This document shows positions 11,680 to 23,419 of a stretch of 64,000 nucleotides of DNA, one piece after another. Every line of letters starts with the position of its first letter. Position 1 is the first letter of the stretch. The notes below the pieces were generated by a model. It ran no database searches and was not told the origin of the DNA. It saw only the letters and a list, made by a program, of their open reading frames with translations. The DNA is taken from NCBI RefSeq assembly GCF_003265705.1, contig NW_020312848.1, forward strand, positions 51,276,545 through 51,340,544, given 5' to 3'. Position numbers and translations under genes: made by a program. This DNA is from Callorhinus ursinus. Lineage: Eukaryota > Chordata > Mammalia > Carnivora > Otariidae.

Positions 11680-11840
11680 ACTGAGCAGGTTGTCTGGAAA
11701 TCCAGAATGTAGCCCCCATTCTGGCACTCACTAGTTGTGATCTTAGGCAATTCACTTCACCTCTTTAGACCTCAGTTTCCTAATCTGTGATAGAAGTCAT
11801 GGAGTCTTGCCTTAATTGCTTTAATTTCCCTCTAATTCTA
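11680..11840 (+). mobile_element. MIR SINE fossil
   Basis: Contains CTAGTTGTGATCTTAGGCAA, CTTCACCTCTTTAGACCTCAG and TTTCCTAATCTGTGA, the MIR core in forward orientation. Confidence 0.85.
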
Positions 11841-11894
11841 ACATGAATCTGTATTTTACATCAAATTATAGAAACTTCTATCTCTTTTGGAGGT

Positions 11895-11970
11895 CTCCAC
11901 TTAGCAAATATTTACAGAGTATCTACTATGTGCCAGGCACTGTTCCAGGCACCTGGTGTGTATCAGTGAA
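11895..11970. mobile_element. L2/MIR-type fossil fragment
   Basis: TATCTACTATGTGCCAGGCA, CTGTTCCAGGCAC, then GTGAACAAAATAAACC. This is a common ancient mammalian interspersed motif; the exact family is uncertain. Confidence 0.6.
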
Positions 11971-11974
11971 CAAA

Positions 11975-13060
11975 ATAAACCAAAATCTCAGGGAAATGAT
12001 ACAGAAAATAGCTTTGAAACACTTTTAAAATGCTTTGCTGTCTCCTGCAGACATCATTTTGCTCGGAGTTTTACATGTGTATTTAAGATATTTAACACTG
12101 GGAAATTTGAAATAAGTATGAACATTAAAACAGAAAGAGAAATTTATAGATGAAGTATAGTTGGCAACCTCACCATCAAGATAGGTTTCTCTAAAACCAC
12201 ACTGAATCAGTGCATCTTAGCGACTTGACAAAAAAGGCAGTATGTTAATGAGCTCTTTTAAATCAATTTAGTATACAGACATCTTTTCTTCTTCATTTAA
12301 ACTACTAGATAGTTTCTTGAGAGCTACAACCAGGTTAAGTTTTATTTCAAGATACATAAAAATTTGTACGTGGTAAGAAAAATAAATACAAAAAGCTATA
12401 ATCTCTTTCTTTTTCAGAGATTCCACTTCCCTGTTATTTTTCAGGCTTGTTCTAGACAATCTATTCTATTATGCAAGGTCTTTATTTGAGAGTTATAGAT
12501 TATCACTTCTCAAAAACTGATTTATTATTCAATAACAACTGTGAGATATCAGCAATTTCAAGCAGCTCCAGGAAAGAAACTCACTCTGAGTATGTCAGGA
12601 AGCTCAGAGTGTTGAAAGGACACAAGATGAGGTGAGGTAGAACAGAATCTACCTGCTCTCAGAACACACAGTGACTGGAGGGGGCACACGGCATCTCAGT
12701 CTTCCATGCTTGGACTCCTCTTCGCCGTGGCCTCTCTCCTTTGCTAAGCCACTCATTTCTTGGCATGCCCTTTCCCGTTCTCTCATGGCAATGTCTTTTT
12801 CACAGCTGCAGCAGCCTCCTGGATTCTGCTGCCTGCCTTCTCTCAGAAATTCTGTACACTTCTGCATCACTCTGTGCACTGCATCCTTCTCCTAGGAGAC
12901 AAGGCCTTCCTGGGGTTGTGGTCACTCTCCTGTAGAGAGCAACCCCGTGGAGCAGAGTTTTCAAGCCCAGCCCCTTCAATGACTGTGTACCTTTGCTTGC
13001 CTTTCTATAATCAGTGATAAAGATAATGGAGTCATATGATTTACTTAAAAAAAAAAAAAA
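11975..13060. other. No gene recognised; GC-richer patch at 12.6-13.0 kb
   Basis: AT-rich to about 12540, then a patch of higher GC with overlapping short open frames on both strands. None has a domain I recognise or a clear start, so no gene is called. The patch could be an old repeat. Confidence 0.4.
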
Positions 13061-13064
13061 CCTG

Positions 13065-13262
13065 GGGCACCTGGGTGGCTCAGTCATTAAGCATCTGCCT
13101 TCGGCTCAGGTCATGATCCCAGCGTCCTGGGATCGAGCCCCACATCGGGCTCCCTGCTCCACGGGAAGCCTGCTTCTCCCTCTGCCACTCGCCCTGCTTG
13201 TGTTCCCTCTCTCGCTGTCTCTCTCTCTGTCAAATAAATAAATAGAATCTTTTTAAAAAATT
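13065..13262 (+). mobile_element. Can-SINE, forward
   Basis: GGGGCACCTGGGTGGCTCAG head, TCTGCCTTCGGCTCAGGTCA body, CT tract, AAATAAATAAATAGAATCTT tail. An A14 run lies directly upstream. Confidence 0.95.
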
Positions 13263-13295
13263 TAAGAAAAAACTGATATGCCTAAGTCAGTCTTT

Positions 13296-13488
13296 AAAAG
13301 AGGACTATGGCGGGGATACTTGGGTGGCTCAGTTATTTAAGCGTCTGCCTTTGGCTCAGGTCATGATCCCAAGATCCTGGGATCAAGTCCTGCATCAGGC
13401 TCCCTCTGACCCTCCCCCTGCTCGTGCTCTCTCTCTCTCTCTCAAATAAATAAATAAAATCTCAAAAAAAAAAAAAAAGAGGACTATG
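13296..13488 (+). mobile_element. Can-SINE, forward, with 14-bp TSD
   Basis: The element is about 13310-13474. AAAAGAGGACTATG repeats at 13296-13309 and 13475-13488. Part of the body between CAGGCTCC and the CT tract is shortened. Confidence 0.95.
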
Positions 13489-13489
13489 A

Positions 13490-14400
13490 CATAGTACATA
13501 CCACATGGTTTCTAAGACACACCATAACTGTTAGACACCTTCCACAGGCTGTTCAGAACTTAAGATACTGTTTCACCATAGAGACTGTATAGACAGAAAC
13601 TTAAGTCACTAGTCACACCACGAAGTTAGGCCATTTCTTTAAAGACAAAGGGGCAAGTATATATGGCATATACTGGAAATTTAAAATTCAAAATATTGTG
13701 AAGAGGTGGCTACATGTGTATGTGTTTTAGAACAAGCAAGCTCAGCTTGGGAGACTATTCTTTAAAGCAAAACAAAATAAACATCTATACAAACAAAACA
13801 CACTGTGAAATATCTACTTTGAAAGTTGAACCAGTCAGCATCAAATGTGCACTGCAAAACATCTTAGATTACAGCTAGTCAACCGTAAGCGATCATCTTC
13901 ATGCTGTGAAGCTCCCACTACATTAACAAATGGCCACAGCTCTGGATGAGAGAGCCATCACCCTGGCAAGTACTGTTCAAAGCTTCAGCATCCCAATTTT
14001 ACCAGGGAGGGGCAGGAGTGCCCCACAACTGCTAGCCTGACAGTTCTCTTCTGGCTTCATGCGTAGAAGTGGCAAGCAAACTACAAAACACAACACAGCA
14101 AAGAAAACTTTGGAATAAACTTGTTTTATGGTGAATACTTCTGTAAGACACTGGAGGCACATGAAAGAAAGGACACCCATCTCTTCTTGTTCTTTCTGCA
14201 GGTGGGTGGGCAGAAGGCGTATCTGTGAGGTGACAGGAGTCACCTTAGAATGAAGCAGATGACAAGGAAGGCAGAGAAGGGACACACAAGTGGGACTTCA
14301 GTGACACAGTCAAGGCACTGATCAAGCCTCACCTACACATGACCCAGCTCATACCCGCACAGAAGACCCCTGGGGCTTTCATACTTTGTATAAGACATCA
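13490..14400. other. No gene seen
   Basis: No domain-bearing frame or repeat recognised, although 13.85-14.3 kb is less AT-rich than its surroundings. Confidence 0.4.
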
Positions 14401-14407
14401 CCTCCTT

Positions 14408-14597
14408 GGGGCACCTAGGTGGCTCAGTTGGTTAGGCATCTGCCTTTGGCTCAGGTCACGATCTCAGGGTCCTGGGATCAGGCCCCATGTCAGGCTCCCT
14501 GCTCAGTCGCTTCTCCATCTCCCTCTCGCTCGTGCTTGCTCTCTCTCTCTCTCTGTCTCTCTCTCAAATAAATAAATAAAATCTTAAAAAAAAAAAT
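14408..14597 (+). mobile_element. Can-SINE, forward
   Basis: GGGGCACCTAGGTGGCTCAG head, CT-rich tract, AAATAAATAAATAAAATCTT tail. The flanks ACATCACCTCCT and ACATTGCCTCCT look like a diverged TSD. Confidence 0.93.
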
Positions 14598-14599
14598 AC

Positions 14600-14970
14600 A
14601 TTGCCTCCTCTGACTCCTGGGTCTCCATCAGCATAAATCAAAGGGAGAGGCCAAAGAGGTCCAGATAGGACCACCCCTCCTTAGCATGTACACAGACACG
14701 GGTAGGAGGGAAAACTGACAGCCATCCCTGCCTCTTCCTCAGCAGCGCTCACAACCTTAACATGTTTATAGTCCCAGAGATTAGCAGAACTCATCTTATT
14801 ATGCCTTTATTTCCCTTTTTCATCACCTCTCAGAAGCCCCAGACCCAGGTCATGTCTAATTCCCACACAGCTCTGTGGGCAGTGAGACAAACCCAAAGTC
14901 ACCAGCGACCCTCCCTCATACCTGCTTTACACTTTCCATGACTGCTTATAAATATGTGATGCACAATGAA
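14600..14970. other. No gene seen
   Basis: Unassigned sequence leading into an L2 fragment. Confidence 0.4.
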
Positions 14971-14979
14971 TTCTATTTA

Positions 14980-15095
14980 TCGGTGTCTTTCATTAAAAGT
15001 AAGCCCCTTTGAGGACAGAGATTTTTGTCCTTTTTATTAACTGCTGTATCCCCTACACACTGAGAGTACTTTCACATTGTTCAGTGAAGGACTAT
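14980..15095 (+). mobile_element. L2 LINE fossil, 3' portion
   Basis: AAGCCCCTTTGAGGACAGAG then TTAACTGCTGTATCCCC matches the L2 3' region in forward orientation. Confidence 0.7.
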
Positions 15096-15099
15096 CCAA

Positions 15100-15570
15100 A
15101 AGATTTAAAAACAAAAATGCTGGGATGAGAACAAGTTTTTTTGTTTGTTTATTTGTTTTTTCTACAATTCCCAGATTTTAATCTTTTGGGAGTAAGGGAG
15201 GGATTGGACTCATAATATATAGAATTAACATATTCAACACACATAAACACTACCAAAAATTATGAATGTCGATCTAGAACACTGCTCTCAAAAGAGCTAT
15301 TTTAGCCTCCTTTTACTTCTATAATAACTCTTCATATAAAATATAAACACTCTCAGTTTCAAAAATTCAAAAATTAACTGCTTTCCTAATTATCTCTAAA
15401 AGGTTTCCAATGTTCACAATGTATGTTTCAGAACCAAACACATATAATCATTTTAATGAGCATGTCTTCTATCTTTGATATGGAATATTTTAAGGCTCTA
15501 ATATATTCATAAGCATTCTAATTTTCTGAAATGTTAAAAAGGTATAAACAATCCTTGTATTTGCCTACAT
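15100..15570. other. No gene seen
   Basis: AT-rich unassigned DNA. Confidence 0.5.
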
Positions 15571-15574
15571 GTGT

Positions 15575-16200
15575 TCAAACCATATATCTATACAAAACCC
15601 TGCACAAAAATGTTCATAGCAGTTTTATTCATAATTACCAAAACTTGGAAGCAACCAGATATTCTTCAATAGGGGAATGGATAAAAAAATTGTGGTATAT
15701 CAATATAATGGAATATTAGTCAGTGATAAACAGAAATGAGCTCTAAAAAAACATAAAGAAATCTTAAATGCCTATTAATAAGTGAAAGAAGCCAGTCTGA
15801 AAAGGCTATATACTGTATGATCCCAACTAAGGGACATTCTAGAAAAGGCAAAACTATGGAGGCAACAAAAAGATTGGTGGTTATAGGGGTTCAAAAGGTG
15901 GGGAAGTGGGGTGGGAAGGAACAAGGGAGAAATAGGTAGAGTACAGGTAACTTTTAGGGCAGTGAGGTATGATACTATAACGGTGGATATATGACATTAT
16001 GCACTTGCCAAAATCCATAAAACTATACAACACAGAGTGAACCCTAATGTAAACTATGGACTTGAGTTAATAATAATGTATCAATATTTGCTCACCAATT
16101 ATAACAAATGTCCCATACTAATGCAAGCTATTGATGGGAGAAACTCTATTTGTGGTTGGGGCAGAGGTATATGGGAATTATCTAAGGAAATTTAAGCTCT
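15575..16200 (+). mobile_element. Old L1 (L1M class) 3' end
   Basis: Decayed ORF2 tail (AATGGATAAAAAAATTGTGG, then AATGGAATATTAGTCAG) followed by an old-type 3'UTR (ATAACGGTGGATATATGACA, GAGTGAACCCTAATGTAAAC). Many stops; clearly inactive. Confidence 0.85.
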
Positions 16201-16209
16201 AATAGCCAT

Positions 16210-18790
16210 CCCCTTTCCTCCTGGTCTACCCAAGTGGTCATGAACACTATGCATGAGCAAGGATATTAAGAGACACTAGTTCTACACTAGGGAAACAAAA
16301 TAGCAAAAGAAAAGCCTGAGCAGTCAGAATTTCTGATCAGTTTCATTTTCCTGTTTCAAGTGCTGTGAGATCATAGATCATATTCTCACAAATACCCATA
16401 AATCTACACACAGAAAGGAAATGACTAGTCAGGGTAACAGTGAAAATCAAGTGTTGATTTCCTCTGTTTTGTTACTTGTTGGGGGAAGGGACCTACAGAA
16501 TTATCTAGTTTTCTCATTACAGAGAATTAAGTGATTCATGCCAAATACAGAAAAGTGGCATAAATGATGGGAAAAAAAAATATATGGGAAAAGAGTGATG
16601 GCATGCCTTCCACAGAGTGGTTATTAACTGAGTATTTCTTAAATTTGTCTGAAACTATATGCCAGGGAAAGGAAAAAAACACATTTTCCGTGAAAAAAAA
16701 AATATTAGAGATGGTTAGAAAAGTTAGTATACTAGAGGTCCAGGGGTACGGCATGCTGGTATAAAAGCTGATACCTCCAACCCAGGAGCGCTGTTTTGAA
16801 AACTGGATGAGAGAATGTTTGTAAATGTACCTGGCAAATACCAGTAGTAAAAATGTAAAATTGAGAAAACCACTGAGTAAAGGAGAGAAAATGGTCTTTC
16901 AATGCTGTAAGGTAAGACAAAGTGGAACAGAGGCAATACAGTCAGGATCCCCTTCCTTTCCTGGTTCCTTGCTGCTCTAGGTTCTGCCACGTGCAAAACT
17001 GCTCTGGGATAGATTTTAATTCATCTATTTTTCTTGACAACTTCAGTTATAACCTTTGCTAATGCTTTTAAGTTCCTACAGGATATAAATAGGTTAGTGA
17101 AGATTATGAACTAAAGGAAAATGCCTTCAAGGATGGGATGATGAGGATAGAATGAATTCTTATACCAAAAAGAAGAAGAAAAGAAAAAAGATATGACTCT
17201 ACATATTTTGTGCCAAATTAATTTCTCCTCTGCTGAGTACAGTAGTTCATAAATCATCTGCCTCCTAAGAATGAATGAAGAACACAGGTAAATACATCAG
17301 TGACTTAAATGAACCTATATTTAAGTTAAAGACAAGAATATCTTATGTTTAGAAAACACTGTTTTGAATCAAATCAAAGCTTCAAAATGCTTTCCTGTTC
17401 CTGCTTTGTTAATCATGGAAGAAAAAAATGTCAAGCACCTCTTTCTGATTCTAGGTTTGCTCTGACCCTTTCTACCTTCGTCTTCAGTAAAGATCCCATT
17501 CAGTTCCTGAAAAAAAAACAAACCCTCATCATAGTCACTTCAAATTATTTAATGGAAACTGCTTTGAACTATCCAAGCACAAGCCAGTCTTTAAATTGCT
17601 CACATGCTTGAGTTTGACAGTGTCATAAGTGCCTGTAAATGAATATTGAATAATGCAAATTGGTAACCTGTTGACAATGCAAATTGGTAACCTGTTGACA
17701 ATGCATTTGCATAAATCAAGAGTATACTTGTGTAATAAATTTACATCTGACCTTTTTAACCTTTCCTACTATTGATCATTCTGCAGCTGCTAAGGTCCTG
17801 GACTAGGCTGATGACAGTAAAGAAACAGAAAGGAAAGAATGGCATTCTAGGAGAATGCCAGAGAAAAAGCTATAGAATGAGGAGATAAGCTAGCTCTCAG
17901 GGAGAAAAAAATCCAACATTGGAAAAAAAGGACAAGACTTAGCAATTCTACAAAATTAGCTTTTCCAAGTCTATGCTATCTGTACATTATTGTCTTTTTA
18001 TCTAACAATCACAGCTCATCTGAGGTACAAGTTATCATAAGGCTCCTTGCATTTTTCACAGTATTAAGGCAAGAAAGCAATCCATACAGTTCTCATGAAG
18101 TTAAAACCAAAGGACAGTCAAATCCTGAGAGTCAGACAAGTAAAGACGTAAGTGAAATGGCTTGGGTCATAAATCAAAAGCTAATAGAGCCTGAACACAT
18201 GAGTCTAACCCTTTAATAGTATTCTCTCCTAGCTTGGTAACCCAAGTGAGAAAACAAACTGTAGGGGTTGTCGCCTCTGCAGACACTGGACACTGCATCT
18301 GATATTAGTTGTAGCTATCACATTGTGCAGAAAACTTCTTACATGAAATCAGGTAAAACTATTATCACTAAGACTACACTTCTGTCTTCAGGAAAAGAAA
18401 ATATGAAATTTTCACATCAGGTACATTCAAAGATGCTATCATGCTCAAACAGACTTGAATATTTCTGCTTAATGCTTAAAATTCCTACCAGAGTTTTGCC
18501 TCTTTCATAGCAGAGTTCATGCATAGCAGTGCTGTCTCCCACCTATTCAGGAGGTGCTGAGCAAGAGATTCTTAACTGAATGATTAACTCAGCAAACTGC
18601 CAGGATGGAAACAACAGACGGAAAGTCCTCTCTATCAGCATGCTAGAGCCATATTTGCCAAGTATCAAAGAGAATAGGCCTATTGAGTGTTGCTATAGAG
18701 CAGAGAGGCAGATCAAATGATAAAAGCTACCAGGAAACACGAAAAGCATCAAACAAAATAATGGTCTTGTGATATGGTGAGATACCTGCC
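16210..18790. other. No gene or named repeat; octamer repeat inside
   Basis: A long stretch without recognised interspersed repeats and with only short featureless open frames. It contains the octamer-motif tandem repeat at 17652-17712. Confidence 0.45.
17652..17712. repeat. 24-bp tandem duplication with octamer motifs
   Basis: Two identical 24-bp units (17652-17675, 17676-17699) each carry ATGCAAAT, the POU-factor octamer. A third octamer in inverted orientation (ATTTGCAT, 17705-17712) follows. The repeat is directly visible; any enhancer function is inference. Confidence 0.9.
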
Positions 18791-18794
18791 ACCA

Positions 18795-18940
18795 AAGAAG
18801 TGGTTCTCAATCCACTCACTTAAGCTTTTGTTTCCTAGGCCTGGTATTCAACTGGCGTATTTATGAAGTCAGGGGTGAAGCCTGGAAATATGCAATTTTA
18901 ACCAACAACTGAGTTGATTCTGATGCAGGTGGAAAACAAC
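18795..18940 (+). mobile_element. MER5-like hAT MITE fossil
   Basis: Starts AGTGGTTCTCAA and contains GTTGATTCTGATGCAGGTGG, both typical of MER5-type elements. The far terminal repeat is eroded. Confidence 0.65.
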
Positions 18941-19140
18941 ATACAATCCTGGCTAAACAACCAGGCCTCAGCAAACCTGTAGAAAGATTACCTACACTGG
19001 GTAGAGGTGACACTTGATGAACTGTGAGATCCCTCAGAAATTTAAGAGTCTTTGTTTCTATAAGATTATAAAGGCAAGCAAAACAAACTAACAACAACAA
19101 TACAGTAAACTTGAGAACACATATGATTTAATACACATTA

Positions 19141-19330
19141 CAGTCTTGTGTTTAAGAAACCAGGCACTGGATTTAAAATGGCCTAGGTTCAAATCCTGTG
19201 AGACTTACTAGCTCTGTGATCTTGAGCAAATTACTTACCTTCTCTAAGCTCCTTTTATTTTTAATGGCATAATACTCAGCTCACAGAAAAATTATGAGTA
19301 ACTAACTTTGTGTTAAACACTCACCTAAAA
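19141..19330 (+). mobile_element. MIR SINE fossil
   Basis: GGTTCAAATCCTG, ACTTACTAGCTCTGTGATCT, TGAGCAAATTACTTACC: MIR core in forward orientation. Confidence 0.85.
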
Positions 19331-19419
19331 TTATAAAGAATGAAAAGTAATGGTAAGAAAAAAAATGAAAAAAAATCTGACGTTTTTATTTCAAAAATCA
19401 TGAAAGTAAAAAAACTATA

Positions 19420-19456
19420 TAAACAAATATATGTATATGTATACATATATATACAG
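19420..19456. repeat. AT/GTAT-type simple repeat
   Basis: ATATATGTATATGTATACATATATATA, nearly self-complementary, directly upstream of the old L1 tail. Confidence 0.85.
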
Positions 19457-20275
19457 CCAAACAGCACATAGAAAACATTCAACATCATTAGCCACCAGAT
19501 AAATGCAAATCAAAGTCACAATGAGATACTACTTCCCACCCACTACTAGGATGGCTATAATCAAAGACATTTAACATGTTAATAAAGATGTGGAGAAACA
19601 GAAACCTCCCTACACTACTGGTGAGATTGTAAAATGGTGCAGGACTTCTGAAAAACAGTTTAGCAATTCCTCAAATGCTTAAACATAGAGTTACCATACG
19701 ATTCAGCAATACCACGCCTAACTATATACCCAAGAGAATTGAAAACAAGTAGTCAAACAAAAATTTATAGCTGAAGATTCATAGCAGCATTATTCAAAAT
19801 AGCTAAAAGATGGAAACAATCCAAATGTCCATTAACTGATGAGGGGATAAGTAAGATGTGGTTTATCCCTATAACGGTATATTATTATTCAGCCATAAAA
19901 AGGAATAAATTACTGATATATGCTACAACCTCATGAACATTGAAAATACTGTGCTAAGTGAAGGAAGTCAGTCACAAATAACCACATACTGCATAATTCC
20001 ATTAATATGTAATATTCAAAATGGGGAAATCTATAGAGACAGACAGCAGATTAGTGGCTACTAGAGACTGAGAGTAGAGAGATGGTTTGGAGGTGATGGC
20101 TAAGAGATATGGGGTTCCTTCTTGGGGTAGTGAAAGTATTCTAAAATTGAATTTACTGATGAATGTACATTTTTGTGACTAATACTATGCCATTTAATTA
20201 TATACCTCAAAACGGTTGAATCATACGGTGTATGGATTAAATCACAACAAAGCTAATTTTTTTTTAAAGACATAT
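19457..20275 (+). mobile_element. Old L1 3' end
   Basis: ORF2 tail remnant (GCAAATCAAAGTCACAATGA, GGTATATTATTATTCAGCC), then a 3'UTR ending CAAAACGGTTGAATCATACG and an A-rich tail. Many stops; ancient. Confidence 0.85.
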
Positions 20276-20329
20276 AAAATACGAAGGAAAACATCCTTCT
20301 ATAGTAGAAATCTCTGATGCTCTTCAGGA

Positions 20330-20645
20330 ATAGTACCATTTCCTTTGGTGAACTGCCATCCACCAGCCCGCCCCCCGACCCTCATTTTTTGTTACTCTAG
20401 TAGGGCTATCAGTCTTCAAATGGAAGTCTTCAAATTCCACTCCTGCCATAGAAACTGCTCACAAATTACTGCCACTTAACTCTCTGAGCTGTTTCTACTT
20501 CTGTGCTTCCTGAGAACTACTTATTCAACTCAATTTTCAATTGTGTGGTATAGCCAAACTTTATCCAATAAATTCCTCTTTTTTGTTTAGATCATCTCTC
20601 AGTTTAGGTTGCTTGCAATCATGAAACTCTATTTGATATACACTC
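20330..20645 (+). mobile_element. Possible LTR-like ancient repeat
   Basis: Ends with CCAATAAATTCCTCTTTTTT followed by GTTTAGATC and GGTTGCTTGCAATCATG. The end resembles that of the 8800-9325 block. Family unknown. Confidence 0.3.
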
Positions 20646-20849
20646 AAGAATTGCACTGCTCCAAACCCTACTGTAGAAATAATTCTATCAACAATTTGCT
20701 ATGAATCCTAATAGTTTTTTCAATGCATAGTTTCATTTGCACATATATAAACATCATAATATTATATAAAGTATGACTGTATCATATTTGATTTTATTAC
20801 TACTTCATGAATAATTGTTTTATTTATTCATTATTCTTTTAAAATCAAG

Positions 20850-20947
20850 GGGAATAGAAAGCACCCATCAAAAGTATATCAAGTTATTATTTGTCTAGGA
20901 AACTCTTTATCTCTCCTTCTATTCTGAATGACAACCTTGTCAGATAA
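20850..20947 (-). mobile_element. Old L1 fragment, reverse
   Basis: TATTTGTCTAGGAAACTCTT, TATCTCTCCTTCTATTCTGA and AACCTTGTCAGATAAAG resemble antisense L1 ORF2. Confidence 0.5.
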
Positions 20948-21098
20948 AGAAATTTTTTTAAATACCAGGCATAAATTACTAACCTCAGAGTACAAACTTC
21001 AGTTCCCTTCATAAAAAGTAACAGAATGTGTTTCTCTAAAGTATTAGAGTTGATTTTAAGTGAAAAACATCAAATTGTTCTCACTGCTATCCATTTTC
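20948..21098 (+). repeat. 151-bp segment paralogous to 26460-26607
   Basis: About 93% identical by eye to 26460-26607 in the same orientation. The shared segment runs from AGAAATTTTTTTAAATACC to TGCTATCCATTTTC. This copy ends where a reverse SINE begins. Confidence 0.9.
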
Positions 21099-21309
21099 TT
21101 TAAGATTTTATATATTTACTTGAGAGACAGAGAGCACACTCGTGTGCTCACACGGGGGTGGTGGGGCAGGGGGTGTGGCAGAGGGAGAGGGAGAAGCAGA
21201 GCCCAACAAGGGAGAAGTGGGGAGCCCAACAAGGGAGTTCAATCTCACCCTGAGATAGTGACCTGAGCTGAAGGCAGCCACTTAACCAGCTGAGCCACCC
21301 AGGCACCCC
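21099..21309 (-). mobile_element. Can-SINE, reverse
   Basis: TTTAAGATTTTATATATTTA tail, GA-rich tract and GAGCCACCCAGGCACCCC end. It contains an internal short duplication (GAGCCCAACAAGGGA twice). No TSD is evident, and it abuts the following L1 directly. Confidence 0.9.
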
Positions 21310-21438
21310 AAATCTGTTGCATTTCTATGCACCAATAACGAAGCAGCAGAAAATGAAATCAAGAGGTTAATCCCATTTATAATTGCACCAAAAACAGTAA
21401 GATTCCTAGGAATCAACCTAACTGAAGAGGTAAAGGAT

Positions 21439-22187
21439 TTGTACTCTGAAAACTACAAAACACTTATGAAAGAAATTGAAGAGAACACAAAGAAATGGAA
21501 AAGCATTCCATGCTCAAGGATTACGAGAACAAACATTGTTAAAATGTCTATATTACCCAAAGCAATCTACACATGTAATGCAACCCCTATCAAAATACCA
21601 CCAGCATTTTTCACAGAGCTAGAACATACAATCCTAAAATTGTATGGAACCATAAAAGATCCCAAATGGCCAAAGCAATTTTGAAAAAGAAAAACAAAAC
21701 TGAAGGCAACATGATTCTAAATTTCAAGCTATATTACAAAGCTGTAGTCATCAAGACAGTATGGGACTGGCACAAAAACAGACACATAGATCAATGGAAC
21801 AGAATAGAGAACCCAGAAATTGACCCTCAACTATATGGTGAACTAATATTTGACAAAGCAGGAAAGAATATCCAATGGAAAAAAGACAGTCTCTTCAACA
21901 AATGGTGCTGGGAAAACTGGACAGCTACATGCAGAAGAATGAAACTGGACCACTTTCTTACACCATACACAAAAATAAATTCAAAATGGATGAAAGACCT
22001 GAATGTGAGACAGGAAACCAACAAAATCCAAGAGGAGAACACAGGCAGCAGTCTCTTTGACCTTGGCCATAGCAACTTCTTACTAGACACGTCGTCGGGG
22101 GCAGGGGAAAAAAGGAAAAATGAACTACTGGGACTTCATCGAGATAAAAATCTTCCACACAGCAAAGGAAACAATCAACAAAACTAA
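21439..22187 (+). pseudogene. Broken L1 ORF2 remnant
   Basis: Two overlapping open frames (21439-21684 and 21666-22187) encode parts of ORF2p downstream of the reverse transcriptase. They correspond to about residues 780-1030 of the intact ORF2 in this window and join only across a frameshift near 21660-21690. No endonuclease or RT active site remains. Confidence 0.85.
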
Positions 22188-22372
22188 AAGGCAGCCTAGG
22201 GAATGGGAGAAGATATTTGCAAATGACATATCTGATAAAGGGTTAGTATCCAAAATCTATTAAGAACTTACCAAACTCAACACGCAAAAAACAAATAACC
22301 CAGTTAAGAAATGGGCAGAAGACATAACAGACACTTTTCCATAGAAGACTTCCAGATGGCTAACAGACACAT

Positions 22373-22603
22373 GAAAAGATGCTCAGTGGGGCGCCTGGGT
22401 GGCTCAGTCGTTAAGCATCTGCCTTCGGCTCAGGTCATGATCCCAGGGTCCTGGGATCAAGCCCCACATCTGGCTCCCCGCTCAGCGGGAAGCCGGCTTC
22501 TCCCTCTCCCACTCCCCCTTCTTGTGTTCCCTCTCTCGCTATCTCTCTCTCTGTCAAATAAGTAAATAAAATCTTAAAAAAAAAAAAAGAAAAGATGCTC
22601 AGT
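22373..22603 (+). mobile_element. Can-SINE inside L1, with 15-bp TSD
   Basis: The SINE (about 22388-22588) is flanked by GAAAAGATGCTCAGT at 22373-22387 and 22589-22603. The perfect TSD shows a SINE insertion younger than the host L1. Confidence 0.97.
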
Positions 22604-23419
22604 ATCACTCATCATCAGGGAAATACAAATCAAAACCACAATGAGATACCATCTAACACCTGTCAGAATGGTTAAAATTAAAAACACAAGAAACAATAGG
22701 TGTTGGTGAGGAAGCAGAGAAGGGGGAAACCTCTTGTTGGTGGGAATGTGAACTGCTGCAGCCACTGTGGAAAACAGTATGGAGGTTCCACAAAAAGTTA
22801 AAAATGGAACTACCCTATGATCCAGCAATTGCACTCCTAGGTATTTACCCAAAGGATACAAAAATACAGATTTGAAGGGGTACATGCACCCCAATGTTTA
22901 TAGCAGCATTATTAACAACAGCCAAACTACGGAGAGAGTCCAAATGTCCATCATCTGATGAATGAATAAAGAAGATGTGGTATATATATTCAATGGAGTA
23001 TTACTCAGCCACCAAAAAGGATGAAATCTTGCCATTTGCAATGATAAGGATGGAGCTTCAGTGTATTATAAGTGAAATAAGTCAGTCAGAGAAAGACAAA
23101 TGTTATATAATCTCACTTATATGTGGAATTAAGAAAGAAAACAGAGGCACATATGGGAAGGGGGAAAATAAAAAAAGGAGAGAGGGAAACAAGCCATAAG
23201 TGACTGTTAATGATGGAGAACAAACTGAGGGTTGACAGAGGGGGTGGGTGGGGGATGTGACAGATGGGTGATGGGGATTAAGGAGGGCACTTGTGATGAG
23301 CACTGGGTGTTGTGTGTAAGTGATGAATCACTGAATCCTGCTCCAGAAACCAATACTGTACTGTATATTAACAAAATTTAAATTAAAAATTTAATTAAAT
23401 AAATAAACAATAAATTTTA

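Larger units (their letters stand above)
21310..23415 (+). mobile_element. Older 5'-truncated L1 interrupted by a SINE
   Basis: Begins inside ORF2 (remnant of the KNSWGTK-type downstream region, not the catalytic core) and ends with a single-unit G-rich 3'UTR and A-rich tail. Frameshifts and stops break ORF2, for example at about 21684, 22187 and 22261. A Can-SINE was inserted later at 22388. It differs clearly from the 1-5925 element and represents an older subfamily. Confidence 0.92.

Noticed and set aside
12671..13087. Cluster of overlapping 60-95 codon frames on both strands
   Set aside because: Mutually overlapping and domain-free; the last part runs into a SINE.
13014..13241. Short frames with an HLPSAQVMI-type peptide at many places
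   Set aside because: Translations of Can-SINE bodies, repeated wherever a SINE occurs.
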